NCBI GenBank assembly: GCA_015499995.1
Contig: JADNRV010000016.1
Location: 1 to 64,000, forward strand
Direction: 5' to 3'
DNA length: 64,000 bases
Source of the DNA: Flammula alnicola
Lineage: Eukaryota > Basidiomycota > Agaricomycetes > Agaricales > Strophariaceae
Shown here piece after piece: positions 10,744-23,110 of this stretch. Under the pieces are notes generated by a model. The model was not told where the DNA came from and ran no database searches. It saw nothing but the letters and a program-made list of their open reading frames with translations. The stretch's first letter is position 1; each line of letters opens with the position of its first letter. The position numbers and the translations under genes were made by a program.

Positions 10744-11216
10744 CGCCAAGACTAAGTACTTACAGCTATTCAAATATCGATAGACCCACTTCGTGAATGC
10801 AGCTTGAAGTTGAATGCAGCGCTCAGGTACCGTTGTTCGGAAAATGAAAATAAAGATCCGGGATTGGCTAATCAATGATTCTGCCGAGCTGCCTGAGCTT
10901 TGGGCTTTTCTCATCCCACAAAACCTGACGTCGAATCAATTGCTGAACAGTTGTACAAGTTGTACCTGAGCGTTGTATTTTCGAAATGGGTATGTACATT
11001 GAGTCCATACTTGATGGCTAACGGCTTGCCAAGACTACTTAAGCACTTCAGGAGGCCTTCAGGCGTTATCTCGTTCACGATTCCTCCTTTCTGCTGAACC
11101 AATATCAAGAAGCAGAACAAGTAATCCTCCCCTCTGGCCCTCTCAAACACGACCGCGTACGAGATTTTTTGCCTTCCCTGTGTCGACGAACGCTTACATG
11201 ATAATCTGACCCCAGG
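10744..11216. other. upstream region of the pore-former-like gene
   Basis: No gene was recognised. It contains the second copy of the palindrome arm (about 11008-11035). The sequence TAATCTGACCCCAG directly before 11216 resembles a branch point and 3' splice site, so an upstream non-coding or short coding exon is possible. Confidence 0.35.
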
Positions 11217-12086
11217 ATGGATCTGCCACCTTCCAACTCCATCCTCGCAACAGGCCATCTGACAACTCACGAAGAATTAGAGGCTACCGGGATCAGCCTC
11301 CAGGATTGGCTCAACCTAACGGCACATCTCGGGGTCAATGATTCTTGGGCTTCGGGGAACACTGATTGCGCGTTCAGCTTCAATGATTGCACGGGAGTGC
11401 AGAGAAGCCATAGAGCCAACGACTGGAACTTTTTTGGCATCGATCTTGCTAAACAGGGACATGCGACATACACTTATATGTTGGAAGCGCCTAAGCTGGT
11501 CGAAACCCTAACCGATAATACGACTTCTACGACAGACAAGCACGATGTTTGGGAAAACAGAAACTCCCCGGTTCCTACTCAGTTTTCGACTTCGTACGAA
11601 AAATCCGCTCAGAAAAACGTCACCATTACCGCGTCTCAGACGTCCTCCCTCTCCATCTCCACCGGGATAAACATTGAAGGCGTCAGCTTTGACGTCACTG
11701 CGAGCTTCGATACGACGAACACCCAGGCCAATTCGAAGACCGATACAGTGACGAGCCAGGACACCGTCAACGCGACCTTGCCTCCCGGAAGCGTCGTCGA
11801 CGTCGATATTGTCACTACCATCCACACCAAGTTGATGATATACGAGGTGGTGTTCGCAATCGGCAGCGACAATCCCGAAGGATCGATCGCCAAGGCCACG
11901 CAAACACAAGGTGACTGGGATAAGTTCTTCAGGATCGAGGACATAGCCGGCGAAAGAGTCAAGGTAAGCACGCAATTGACACATGGCTTCGTCTATTCCA
12001 ATGTCCATCCCTATCATGTAGTCCACGGCCAGATACAAAGTGAACACAACGGAGACGAAGACGAGCATCGCCATTTCAAATGCTAG
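11217..12086 (+). CDS. predicted aerolysin/ETX-MTX2-like beta-pore-forming protein
   Basis: Single open frame of 289 codons from ATG 11217. Residues about 120-205 are rich in alternating Ser/Thr and hydrophobic residues (for example STSYEKSA, VTITASQTSS, SFDVTASFDTTNTQ, then a PPGSVVDVDIV turn and KLMIYEVVF). This is the layout of the pore-forming beta region in aerolysin-type proteins of the ETX/MTX2 group, which insert a beta-hairpin into membranes as oligomers. The N-terminal half (three Cys, Trp-rich) could be the receptor-binding part. No signal peptide is visible, and mushrooms often make such proteins cytosolically. It lies in foreign-looking DNA between an esterase gene and its decayed duplicate. 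The family call rests on pattern recognition, not alignment. The N terminus may be incomplete if an upstream exon exists. Confidence 0.55.
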   Translation: MDLPPSNSILATGHLTTHEELEATGISLQDWLNLTAHLGVNDSWASGNTDCAFSFNDCTGVQRSHRANDWNFFGIDLAKQGHATYTYMLEAPKLVETLTDNTTSTTDKHDVWENRNSPVPTQFSTSYEKSAQKNVTITASQTSSLSISTGINIEGVSFDVTASFDTTNTQANSKTDTVTSQDTVNATLPPGSVVDVDIVTTIHTKLMIYEVVFAIGSDNPEGSIAKATQTQGDWDKFFRIEDIAGERVKVSTQLTHGFVYSNVHPYHVVHGQIQSEHNGDEDEHRHFKC

Positions 12087-12598
12087 TGCGGCGCTCGCTC
12101 AGGAGTATCTTCCCGCAGTTCTCCAACTTCACATCGGGCCATGAAGAAGTATATCCGCACCGACAGATAACCACCCTGTACAAGTAGTTCATATGCGCGA
12201 GGTTCGGTCCGGTTGCTAGTTGTATTTCCTCGTTCGAACGTTCCGCTTCATCGCTTTAGTCTTGCACTCGCCTTTTCTTCCCTTGAATACTTAAAAAATA
12301 TGGTGTCCTTGGATCAGTTTTGTAATGTCTGCCGAGCCTCTGTGCCAATTTTTTGCAATAAACTTGATGCTTATCGACGCGGAGCCACAAGGCTTGAGGG
12401 ACATCTATGTATGCAACGGCGTACCAATTAATCTGACACAGGTTTGCCAAAGGTATATTATCATCCGTGTCTGTTTGCTTTTCGGAGACACCTTATACTC
12501 TGGAGTCTGAACATCAGCGCTGGCCATCGACATAGGACAATGCCCAGTCAACAACTGTTGGTTCCCTCGGTCAGCCCTATATTCAACAACTGGCGCCT
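12087..12598. other. 3' flank of the pore-former-like gene
   Basis: No gene recognised. Short open frames on both strands carry no domain. Confidence 0.35.
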
Positions 12599-14090
12599 AT
12601 ATTCTACGCTGTAGTTAGATTTTTCATGCAAGTCTCTTTTACCCGTGTTCTAGTTTACATCCTACCCGTAGTCGTACCATCTCATTATGACCTTCGAAAT
12701 ACTTGCGGAAGGATTGAGTGGAATTTTGCTTTGGTAGGGCTGCTTGCATCTCGTTCTGTAAGATTCAAGAGATTCGTTGATAGTCACAATTTCTTAAACA
12801 AAGAAAATATGTTTCCTCAGGGTAGCATTGGGGACGGAGATGGGAGTCCTCCTTTTCTGCCTATCGCGAGCTCCGAAGACACCATTCATACAGCCAAACC
12901 TCATTGGGCAGCCGATGCACTAACGCTCTCCCAAAAGCTACAGTAAGAAACGAATATCAGCAATTCACGAAAGAGCAAAAGACACTATGCACGGACAGTT
13001 ACTTACTTGCATCGCGCCAACACTCCACTCGCAGTCTCGATCAACCTAACATCCGGCAAGCCCGCCGCCGTCATATTGAACAGCATCTCGTTCAACCCAC
13101 CCCACGGCTTCCAAAGGGGAGTTATGTTCGTCGGATCCCACTTCACATTCGGGTTGAGGGACAGCACAAAGTTGAGGAAAGACTCGGAGAAGGCTTTGTC
13201 GAAGTCGGGGTTGGCGAACCCAGGGACGCCGGCGGCGTTGAGGCTGTTCGTGTGGGATGCGGATGCGGATGTGTAATGATGAGAAAGGTGTGGAATTAAG
13301 GAATGGATAGAAAACTGAGTAATGACTTACGATGGGAAGTAGTAAGCCACGTCCTCTGCATGCGTCCCCGGTGGGATGGCGAATTCACCCTAAACGGAGG
13401 AGAGTAATGATGAGTTGACAGAAAAAAAAAACTGTGCCATGCATTTCGTTACCTTGAACCCAAGGCCGCCAAAGGCACGCAGTAGCGAATACGTAGGGCA
13501 TAGGAATATGGCTAAACGAGAATATATAAGGGGAATAAATCCGATGAAAGGAATCCATAAAAACTTACATTCTGACATTATCGCGTTGACCTGGACGATG
13601 TTCGATCCAAGGCCCGCATATTGCGCTGCGGCTGCCTCGGTTTCAATAGGTGTCAAATTGGGGAAGAGTTGTGCGATGTACTGGGGCACTTGAACGGTAT
13701 TCGCCGTGGACTGGTTAACGAAGGCAATCCCCTCATTGGCATTGGTAACAGACAGAACAATTTGCTATGGAAGGGATGTTAGTATTAACCACTTTACAGA
13801 AGTAAGGAATGAAGGGAAGACATACTCCGTTCAGTTTTCCCTGTTTCAGTAGCTCTGTCGGCCGTGCGGTGATAAAAGTCCCATCGACAACGGGGACGAA
13901 GATAAATGTGCCGAAGAAGCCGCTGCTGCTGATCTTAACGTTTGCAGCTTGGAGAAGACCGACATCTGCTGCACGAAGACAATCCAGAGTATCACTTGCA
14001 GATGAACAACTTTCAGAAATTTTGCGTCAGAGGTGCAATCTTGAATTGAAAAATTTCCTCGATAAATACTTGGTCTGTGTGATGACCTCG
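12599..14090. repeat. direct-repeat copy B of the esterase 3' half plus downstream flank
   Basis: Partner of the block at 8475-10440, about 4.1 kb away in the same orientation. This copy still belongs to the intact gene. Confidence 0.85.
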
Positions 14091-15334
14091 CTGTAAAGCA
14101 GCTATGTCCAAATATGTCATCAGCATAAATAATTATGGACAGAATAGCTCAGAGCCACATACCTCAGGAATACGATCATTAAAAGGATACTGCGAAGGTA
14201 AGTACGTTGAACTAGTCATCCCAGCCCTGAACAATGGAGGATTAGTCCTTCCTCCGTTCGCGACTACATGTTGTATCACCGAGCCAGCACCAGCCGACTC
14301 GCCCCATATCGTCACTTTGTTGGGATCTCCGCCGAACTTGCCAATCTAAAAAAAATCGAGCAAGTTTGGAGCCATTAGCAAAAGGATCACTTCAGCCTAG
14401 GGTCATCCGTATTCACATGTTGCTGCACCCATTTCAATGCAAACTGCTGATCCACTGCCGATCATGGTTCAGCAAAGCCAAGACACGTAAAACAGAAGGA
14501 GGAAATGGACTTACGCAACCCGGCATTTAGAGCACCGCCATCTTTCACCTTCTGACCGGACAAAAACCCAAACAAACCCAGCCTATACTGGATGACTACA
14601 GCAATAACTCCTCCTCCAGACTCTCGTAGTAGATCGTTGCCCGTAAACCCCGAAGCACTTCCCCCTACGTAACCTCCGCTATAAAAGATTATACATGTCA
14701 GGGAAATGTCATGACAATGCACCAATTTCAACAGGACGTACCCGTGAATCCAAAAAACGACGGGAAGATTTTTATTTTCCCCCAATTGTCCCGGCACGAA
14801 CACACTGTTGAACAAGCATGTGCATGAGCGACTATACGCCACAGGCTTATCAGGAAAGGCGGGAACTTACTTGAGGAAAAGACAATCGTCGCTTGTCGTA
14901 GAAGTAGCAAGATCATCGCTGCGTCTGTCCATTCGTCGGCCAAAGCTCTCAGCAGCCCCAATCCTGAACGGTGTCACAGGAGAAGAACCTGCCCCGGCGG
15001 CAAGGCATCCCATTGGTTGGGCGTTGGCCATTTGAACTCCGGGTGTAAACGCAGGAGATTGCGGCTCACGAAAGCGCAATTGACCTTATAAATTTAAAGA
15101 CAGACTATTGGTTATAAGTCAAAGAGAAATAGTGATTTATCAAGTACCTATTGGGGGAGCAGCGAATCGCATTCCTAGGAAATTGGTGTTTGTCTGGTTG
15201 GTGACGGCATCCTGAACCAATATTCCTTGGTATCTCGCAAATCCTAGGTCGACAAGGGGAGCAGGGGAAGGGGCCGCAAATGCCGGTGCGTAAGCGCAGA
15301 GAACGAGAGATGCAAAACCTTTCGATAATTTCAT
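12901..15334 (-). CDS. secreted type-B carboxylesterase/lipase, 550 aa, 13 exons
   Basis: Exons (minus): 15334-15148, 15084-14871, 14804-14742, 14678-14515, 14454-14417, 14345-14163, 14101-14070, 14009-13826, 13764-13569, 13511-13453, 13389-13331, 13243-13007, 12937-12901. They join without a stop into 1653 bases. A signal peptide (MKLSKGFASLVLCAYAPAFA) precedes the alpha/beta-hydrolase domain. Visible family marks are DDCLFLN, the oxyanion-hole turn IHGGGY, the nucleophile elbow GESAG (Ser about 239), the acid NEG (Glu about 366) and PPGTHAEDVAYYF (His about 450). Family members hydrolyse carboxylic esters such as lipids, sterol esters or xenobiotics outside the cell; the substrate cannot be told from sequence. 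A decayed duplicate lies at 9253-10440. Confidence 0.93.
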
Positions 15335-17201
15335 GTTTCCGTCGTAATGTTGAAGTGAACTTCTCCCTGAAGGCAGTCTTAATCAACGACGCTCCTAAGC
15401 AATGGAAAGAATGAGAGGGGAATCTGAGTTGGCGTTGAGCTGTCACACTTTAAATAATATCTGCAGGATATTTACGAGTACGTACATTCTCATGGTCGAT
15501 GAAGTAGTACCCTTTCATTCGGGCCGATCGTTTAATAGAGGAAATGTCAAGTCCTAGGTCGCGTGTTCTTTGGACGCTGTAATCTGAGTGAAACTCTCGG
15601 ACGAAGTGGTTTCAAATTTCTCACCTCGTACGACAGCAGAATATTGGATGCTTCTAGTGAACGTTAGAAAGTCGCACGCAGAATGTTGAACTTGAATATT
15701 CAAGGAAGGTGAGAAAAGCGCAGCATGGACATTGCTTCCAGGCAGAACGATTATAGATATAATCCAGTTCTTACCGAGTCTCCTGACCTTGCGTCTGATG
15801 TACTTTGTGAAACGTCGGATGGTTAATGAATGTGCACTCTTCTTCGAGGAAGCACCCAGGAGCCTTATAAAATAATACAGCTCGTCAACGTGCGCGGAGA
15901 TAGTCCAGAGGAGGACAGCAGTAAGGAAATTGAGACGACCCACTGAGGAGAAGAACCATGAATGATATCGACGGTAGCAGAAGAAGTTAATGACCTTAAG
16001 CCGTCGGCCAGTGTAGACGAACTGTCGTGTTTCGTTGGGAAAGATATGAGCATTCTAAATATGAATGTAGCTGGTCAGACAGAAGGAAAGGTCAGAGTTG
16101 TTTTCTAGATACAGAAACTCACCCCGAAACTTATGCCTTCCTCGTTACTATCGCCGCAATATTCCTGGAGCTCCATCGCAAGCTTATTGATGACCCGCAT
16201 ACAGCCACTTTTCTCAACTCGATATGCCGAGCAATTTGATGAATAGGCCTATCGGGTTCGCGAGATGAGGACGCCCAAGGTGGGGTCATGGCGAGAAGAC
16301 AGCCGGAACTACGAGTAGATGGATACGATGAGAAGGGGCAGAAGGACATAAGGATGACACAACGCACCATGAAAAGATGCCAATTTCGAAAGCAAACGAT
16401 ATGCATTCTGAGTAGGTGGTAAAACGAGGAGGTTTAAACTTGGAATTGAGCCACCATAGTTTGATCAACGTTCAAATTTCAACTCTTGTAACATTGGCAA
16501 GATTGGGGGAGGTCGTGTCCTGGTCATGGCACTCGAGAGAAGGCGCGTTCAATCCAAGTTGAAGTCGAAGTCGAAGTTGAATCGAACAACAAGCCCCGTC
16601 CCGGGGCGGCCCGATAAGCCTCCCCTTAGACCGTGACGGCGGCCATCGAGCATCGGTGACCAAGACCTCGCCTGCTCTTTGGCCAGCTGGCAGCCGTCCG
16701 TCCTTCTCCGGATCCAATCACACCCGATCCTATATGTTCTCCCTTGGTGACACTGTTTATCGTATAGGATTTTCTTATGTATCAAGGAATCCCTGAAAGT
16801 TGACATTCCTCTTTTAGAGGGCTGGTCACGAGGCTATGGCAGGCACTGCACAGTAGGGTTCAGTTCATAGACGCGCAAGAGGTCGAGAATGACTACAGCC
16901 ATTCACCTCAGGCTTCCATTTCTTCGACAGTAACACGATTGGAGCCAAATTGGAGGCTCATCCTCCCGCATCACACACACAAGTTCCTTACCATCATCAC
17001 CACTGGCAGCATCGGAAAACCAGGGATGTTTAGATTTCGACCTTCAAAATCAGCCACACCCTCTGGAATACCTCCTTTGTATTCTCCTCCACTGGGACGC
17101 CAGGTGTGGGGTAGCCAAATTGTCCCATCCGCTCTAGAACGGCCGGAGCTATATCCAGAAGACTGTAAATCAAGTTATCGCTTTACGGATCGTGGTCTGA
17201 T
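15335..17201. other. 1.9-kb unassigned region upstream of two divergent genes
   Basis: Lies between the divergent esterase (minus) and Hsp70-like (plus) genes, so both promoters must be here. A minus open frame at 15554-15943 (hydrophobic start, then basic) has no recognised family. A short GAAGTC microsatellite sits near 16560-16580. Nothing else is supported. Confidence 0.35.
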
Positions 17202-20069
17202 ATGTCACTGTTCTTAGTTCAATCAGGCTCTACACAGCACAATGACAAGCTAACAGTTTCTATCGATTTTGGTGATTCAGAGACAATATCTATTGCATCT
17301 TGATGTCTCCGCTAACGATCTCGCATATACAGGTACTACTTCCTCTGGTGTTGTGAGTCATTTCATGCTACGTACTTCGGCGGTACTTGGAAGAGCTAAA
17401 ATCCTACAGGCCTATGGATCGCCAACTCTCACTAATGGTGAAGTCAAGCTTATTTTGAAATGGCCAGGATCTCCGATCAACAGCTATAGAAAGGTTTGAT
17501 AAAGTGTGCTGATATAGGGAAATTTACATTCTCATGGTTTCATACAACAGATACCGACATGTTTACTATATGACCAGAACTGGAGACTGCTCGCCTGGGG
17601 GCTGGAGGCTAAAAATGCATTCCCATTGCCGGGATTCAACCTCGTTGAGTGGTTCACGCTGTTATTGGATCCGAAGGTTCTTCAGGATGGCCCTTCGAGG
17701 GACCCCCGTTTACCAATATTACCAGTACGTCATTGTCTAGAGTGCAGAAATCCTTCTCTCTCTCTCCGTATTTCTAATTTTCTTATGTCAGCCGGAAAAA
17801 AGGCCCATTGACCTCTTCACTGATTTTTTGAATTGTATCTGGAGTTATGCAAGGGAAGAAATCATCAAAGATCTTGGAGCACCTGGCGCCGTAGGTAGGT
17901 ATTATGGCCGCACTCTATGTTGAATCGTGCCGACCATTTATTGTGCTAGAGTCAGCAGAAGTTTGGCTCATGGTCCCGTCTACTTGGGACGCCAATGGGA
18001 TAGAAGCCATGCGAACGGCCGGAATCAATGCTGGCCTCGTCCAAAGCTATGTTGCTGATGATAGAAACTGGCGTGAACGTCTCCGTATAATGACAGAAGC
18101 TCAAGCTGCTTCCGTGCATTGTGCAAGACTTGTATCTAGCGATACGAACATTCTGCGATTCGGGCACAATTTTATGGTTTGTGATATCGGAGGCGTGACG
18201 ATGGATATTTCAATCCAAAAGGTGCGTGTTTGGTAGCCATATGATGTCTTTTTATGTTCTGAGGAAACACTGCACAGAGCATTGGGGGTCTGTCTGCCCT
18301 TGATATCGCTGAAGTATCAGCTCAAAGGACTATCTGGCATGGTGGTTTCTCCCTTGGCTTACGATTTAAGGAATTAATCGAGGTGAATAAGGCTGACCGC
18401 CCCTACAATGTGGTATCGATTGGTGATTTTCTTACTCAGGTTCTGATGGAAGATCATCCAGTGCATAGGGATCTCGTGTCCTTGGTATATTTTGGTCAGT
18501 TATTCCCCATCATTACCGTGTCTTACCCTCTAATTTCGCATGTATTTAGAGGACTCCTTCAACACGACCGATAAATTGACATTTAGCGGAAAGAATGATG
18601 ACGGTGCGTGATTTATCATCTGGCATTGAATTTCGCACCTACTTCCCAAATAATTTAGCGGAGTTCTTCCATTTTCCATGCTTCAACGTGGAGGACCCAG
18701 ACGACGAAACCGTTGGTCTGATAAATGGCTACTTATCGATTCCTGGAATTTTGCTCCGCCTGGAGGTCTTCGATCCCGTCATCAATGAGGTGAGAAATAT
18801 CTCCGTTTGACTTAAAGCTGGTCCTTTGGTTATTAGGTACTGACGTTGTTTCGCATGTCGTTACATAGACGATGGAACTCCTAATAAATCAAGTAAATAA
18901 ATTCTTGGGATCAGGAGAGCCTCTCGATGCCATTTTCTTGGTGGGCGGGTTTTCTGGCAACCCGTATCTACTGCAAGAAATACAGGTACGTATCTATACA
19001 TATCCATTCCACCGTAATTTGACTTTTCCTCTGTCGCTTATCAAACGCTAGGATCGCTGTAAAGTTAAAGTTTACCGGCCCCTGAATTCAGATCGGGGGG
19101 CAGCAACGTACGGGATGTTGCGTCAACCTTTGATTTCGAATGTCGTGGTGCCACACTCCTATGTCATGAAGGTAAATATTTGTTGTCCTTTCTGGGTTAC
19201 ACGTCAAGTTATCAGTTGTCTGACATGACCGACATTGCAGGTTAAGGCGCCTGCGGAGCCAGAGGATTATTTCAGGCGTCCTGGGTATATCACAACAAAT
19301 GCTGCAGGCATCCCCACCTGTGAAAAGAGGTCTGTCGCTTTTTTTTCAATGGGCCTGAGACGCATAGCGAGACTCTGACCTGTCTTATTTAGGGTGCAGT
19401 ACCTTATAAAAAAAGGCGCAATCGTCCGGAAAGGGTGCGTCTTTTGGTTCTTACCATTCAACTCATTATTCACGATGCCGTGATACCACCTACAGAAAGA
19501 GGATAAGGACCAAATTTTCGTTCGTATCGATGTCGTTCATGCAATCACAAGCTGACGAGTTCTTTTGTAAACGAAAGGAAATTCTCAAAAACTGCGAAAG
19601 GTAAATATGCTTTACTGTGCCAGCGTACTTTCTATTTTTTGCCTGACTCCCCATGCCACTTTTCTATAGACTCGCTCTTTACAGCGGTAGTATACACGAC
19701 TGATTCTTTATCGACCCTTCGGTACATGGACGAGGGAGATCTAACACAGACCTGCAGGTGGACTGTCGATCTGAAAACTTTGCCTAGCTTTGTATACAAT
19801 GGACGTTCAGGGCAATCAGAGGGGTTCTATACGGGTGAGTTACTAATTCCAGCGGGCGTGCCCCAGAAATAAACTTATGCACTTTTAATTGACTCTTCAA
19901 AGAATTCGAAGTGGGCTTGGAACTGGAGAGTACAGAGGTACGAGGTGTGCTTCTGTATGAGGGACTGGAACACGGAAGGTGACCCTTTTTTGTCTTGCAT
20001 CCTTCTAATGGGATTATTCACTCAAAAATTGTATCCTCTCCTCTTAGGGTCATCTTTGATTTCGTTTAG
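17202..20069 (+). CDS. Hsp70-like actin-fold ATPase (Hsp12A-like, fungal type)
   Basis: Many short exons. The first runs 17202-17271 (MSLFLVQSG...TVSIDFG), then 17333-17352, 17410-17493, 17552-17724, 17792-17894, 17950-18221 and onward, ending RVIFDFV with stop 20067-20069. Actin/Hsp70 ATPase marks are phosphate-1 SIDFGTTSSGVAYG, ILKWPGSP then RKIPTCLLYD, phosphate-2 MVCDIGGVTMDISI, and the adenosine motif AIFLVGGFSGNPYL. Such proteins share the Hsp70 nucleotide-binding domain but lack a canonical substrate-binding domain. They are greatly expanded in Agaricomycetes, with unknown clients (family knowledge). No frameshift was noticed. Exon junctions in the last third are less certain than the first half. 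Confidence 0.9.
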
Positions 20070-21277
20070 ACAACAATATAGAGTATATTGTTGTCTACGA
20101 CCACTGAGTAACAGATCCATTGTTAACTTGTTAAGCCATGCGCACACGAGGAAGCTTATATGTTGCAGTTATACTCGAATATGTAACCTGTTAATTGACC
20201 GACCGGAAAGAAGATTATGCTCCTGGAGAAAGAGGACGACGTTGAGGTGCGCAGAAAGCCGTCAAACGGCTGGCGTCACTGATCTGCAGGCGACTTACCG
20301 GTGTTCATTTCTGCTTGCGGAGCCGATCCTCTAAGAGAGCGGTTCGTTCGTCGTAGATATCAGTTATTCCGTCCATGGTTTCAAAAGGGAGGAAGGGGGA
20401 GAAACGATGGATGGACATGGTCAAGAAACAAGCACGAGACTATATGAATCGCGAAAGTGGCTACGGATTAACTCGGTCGGAGCAAGTTCAGCCATTAGTA
20501 AGTCATTCAAATACATCTCGTGGAGTTGGAGGTCTTCGACCAGCGATTGTTCAAACATAAAGTGCAGCAAAGTGTTGATTAATAGCACGTCTTGATGGCT
20601 TCTATACGGGGTTTGGGTCCAAGTTCAGGCCTACGTATCTGCTCCGAAATTATCTGCACCCTATTGGGCCTGTAAGTATTCTGTATCGCGTGACGTTCAA
20701 TACGTTACCTTCTCCCTGACATGATTCAATGTGAATTCACAGAAATACCAAACCACCCTGAATACTGAAACAGGAGCGATGAGGAGTGGTTCCACACAGG
20801 GCCGTGATATGAAGTCCTGGAGCTTCTGAGTAGCGACGCAAGGAAATGAAGGGCCGGTCCTGAGCATCGTCTACCCTCAAAGATCCCTCAACTTTATAAG
20901 GGATTTCTTCAGTTCAACCAATTCATGCTTATCTACTTTGCGAAAACGTTATCGTCAAGGATTATACTACACAAAGAAACATTGACCGACTGGTTGATGT
21001 ATTGAGTCTTTCTTCGAGAGTATTCCCAGGTACTCCATCACGTCTCACTGTCAATGACAGGTCACAGTCGTTACTGTCTTTTTCTTGAAGTTTAAGTAAT
21101 TGAACACAAGACCCACGTCTTCACCGCGGACTTGCCTGCGCTGGACTTCGCTTCAGGTTTTCACTTCAATCGATAATGCCATGTCAGCGGTCAAGTGATA
21201 AATTGCTGTGTGAAGTGAGTACTTCGATGTGCAACTATGACAGTGGTAGTGATATTTGACCTCCTCCGCCGATCACA
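20070..21277. other. unassigned region; possible short spliced open frame at 20375-20829
   Basis: A plus-strand stretch begins MVSKGRKGEKRWMD near 20375 and is followed by a plausible donor and further open pieces (KFRPTYLLRNYLHP near 20610, then KYQTTLNTETGAM near 20743). Joining them in one frame fails at the first junction, so it is not called as a gene. The rest includes the 3' UTRs of the two convergent neighbours. Confidence 0.25.
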
Positions 21278-23110
21278 TTAACAATCAGATGCCGTTTGTG
21301 CGTCCCACACCTTTTCCGGAAGACGGGTCGAAAGAGCGAGAGCGAAGCAAGAAAGGGTGGCAAAAAAGGCGTATACGCCATAGCCTCCCAGGACGTTGTG
21401 CTCGACGGAATACGAGAACAGTGAAGTCGCCAGAGCAGGGCCGACTGCTCTGGCAATAGAAACTGTAGTCTGTGAAAGACCGTTGGTTGCTCCGAGTGAT
21501 CGCTTGTTTGGAGCAGATGAAATGATGTACATGAAGATAGTTCCTGCCGCGAGCAATCAGAAGCGGGCCAGTGGGTGATTAACTGAAACGTACCGAACGC
21601 CATATCATTGAATGCCATCATACCGAGAAGTAAGGCGACCAAAGACCATACTGCATATGATTGCTGGCCGAAGAGCTGAGCGACCCTGTTGATTGTAGGA
21701 AGCAAGAGGAAGACCGCAAGGTATGTGGCAATGGAGGCAATAAACACCCTCCGCTCGCCAAAATAGCGCACGGTACGAGCGAAGAAAAATGCTTGGAAGA
21801 TAGCCCCGCCGGCACCATAGGAGCCTATTATGAGACCGATAGAAGGTGGTTGGAGATGTAGGCCTCCTATTTCGAGGGGCATCGCAAGAAATAGGGGCAA
21901 CAGAGCGCCAAACGAGATGTTCAAAAAGGCAAGGACGACGTAATTGGACACCGAGAGAATAATCGGATACACAAGGAGCTCGCGAAGTGGGACAGGGTCA
22001 TCGCATGCGTGAGTTTTTGTGCCGTCGTGACTTTCGAGGCTTCGCTCTTGAGACTTTCGCCTGGGATTGGTCTATGCGCATGTTAACATTGTATCAATGC
22101 TCGTGAGATAGGAAGTAGAACATACTTCTTTGAAAAAGCAGAGAGTTATCATGAAAGCAAACAAGACATAGCTTGAAGTGACGAGGCAGGGGAGGAAGTA
22201 TGGATACTCCTTCCAAAAAGAACCTGAGAAGTATTTCGGGAAGCGTTCGTGTGGGCGAGATAATGATCCTCCCAGTAAAGGCCTAAAATCTCGTTAAGGA
22301 AGCCATAGGTATCATAAACAATTCCTACTTACCCCATGGTCGCCCCAAAACCCCAAACTACGGGCATTAGCGAAAAACCCTCGGCTCTATTCGTTGAATC
22401 TGTGAGTTCTCCCATGACGCTCTTCATTACTCCTGCGAGAACGGATACCGATAAGCCAGATTGATACTTAATGTGAATAACCTCGGGATGCGTACCGATA
22501 TTTCCGTTCAGTAATCCAGTTAGGCATCGACTGAAAATGCGGGAATTTAAGTATTTCTGTGACGTAATGGGATAAGATGCAGATTCAAATACCTGATAAC
22601 CAACATCCAAAAAGTGCGAGAAAGTCCGAAGGAAAGCATGGATAATGCAGTGCCAATCAAGCCAATCAAGAGGACCGGCTTCCGGCCCACATAGTCAGAA
22701 GCTCTACTCCACTGGAGCACGGTCATAGCCTCAGTGGCAAAGAACAACGATTCCTAGGAATAGCGCGATTCAATGTTAGCGGAGAAATCTTGAGAGGAAA
22801 GATTTACTCAACAATCATCCCAGCATAATATCCCACTCTCCGCTCGTCTCCTCCAGTAATGTCAAGCTCGCTGATGAGCTAAGAAGGGAAAATGTTTGAG
22901 GGTCTCAAACACGATTGTTTCATACATGAAGCTTACCTGGTTAATGTACGGATAGATGGATTGACTTGTGATAGGTTCGCAAATCTGCAGGAGAAGAACC
23001 AGGGCAATCTGTGATTTTGGGAGAGGTGTCTGTGTAGGTTGCTTTGGCGTTGCTGGGTCATTTAGCAGGGGCGTTTGTTCGTCAATTATGTTGTCGGCCC
23101 CGTCGCTCAT
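21278..23110 (-). CDS. MFS transporter, DHA1-like, 478 aa
   Basis: Eight exons (minus): 23110-22937, 22878-22813, 22753-22593, 22530-22496, 22432-22333, 22282-22126, 22071-21594, 21543-21278; the total of 1437 bases is a whole number of codons. It starts MSDGADNIIDEQTPLLND. The acidic EQTPLL cytosolic N terminus is typical of fungal drug-efflux-like MFS proteins. Marks include the first-helix ICEPITSQSIYPYINQ, the loop 2-3 motif SDYVGRKPVLLIG (MFS motif A), GLLNGNIGVMKSVMGELTD (motif C-like) and the late SLGATNGLSQTTVSIARAVG. It is expected to be a plasma-membrane or vacuolar 12-helix antiporter of unknown substrate. Same subfamily as the gene at 57167-59180. Confidence 0.92.

Noticed and set aside
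11508..12074. 188-codon minus-strand open frame opposite the pore-former-like gene
   Set aside because: Antisense shadow of the plus-strand gene; no recognisable domain.
15554..15943. 129-codon minus-strand open frame upstream of the esterase
   Set aside because: Hydrophobic start but no family, no splice context and no conserved motif.
20375..20829. Short spliced gene after the Hsp70-like gene
   Set aside because: The open pieces do not join in one frame with valid splice sites.
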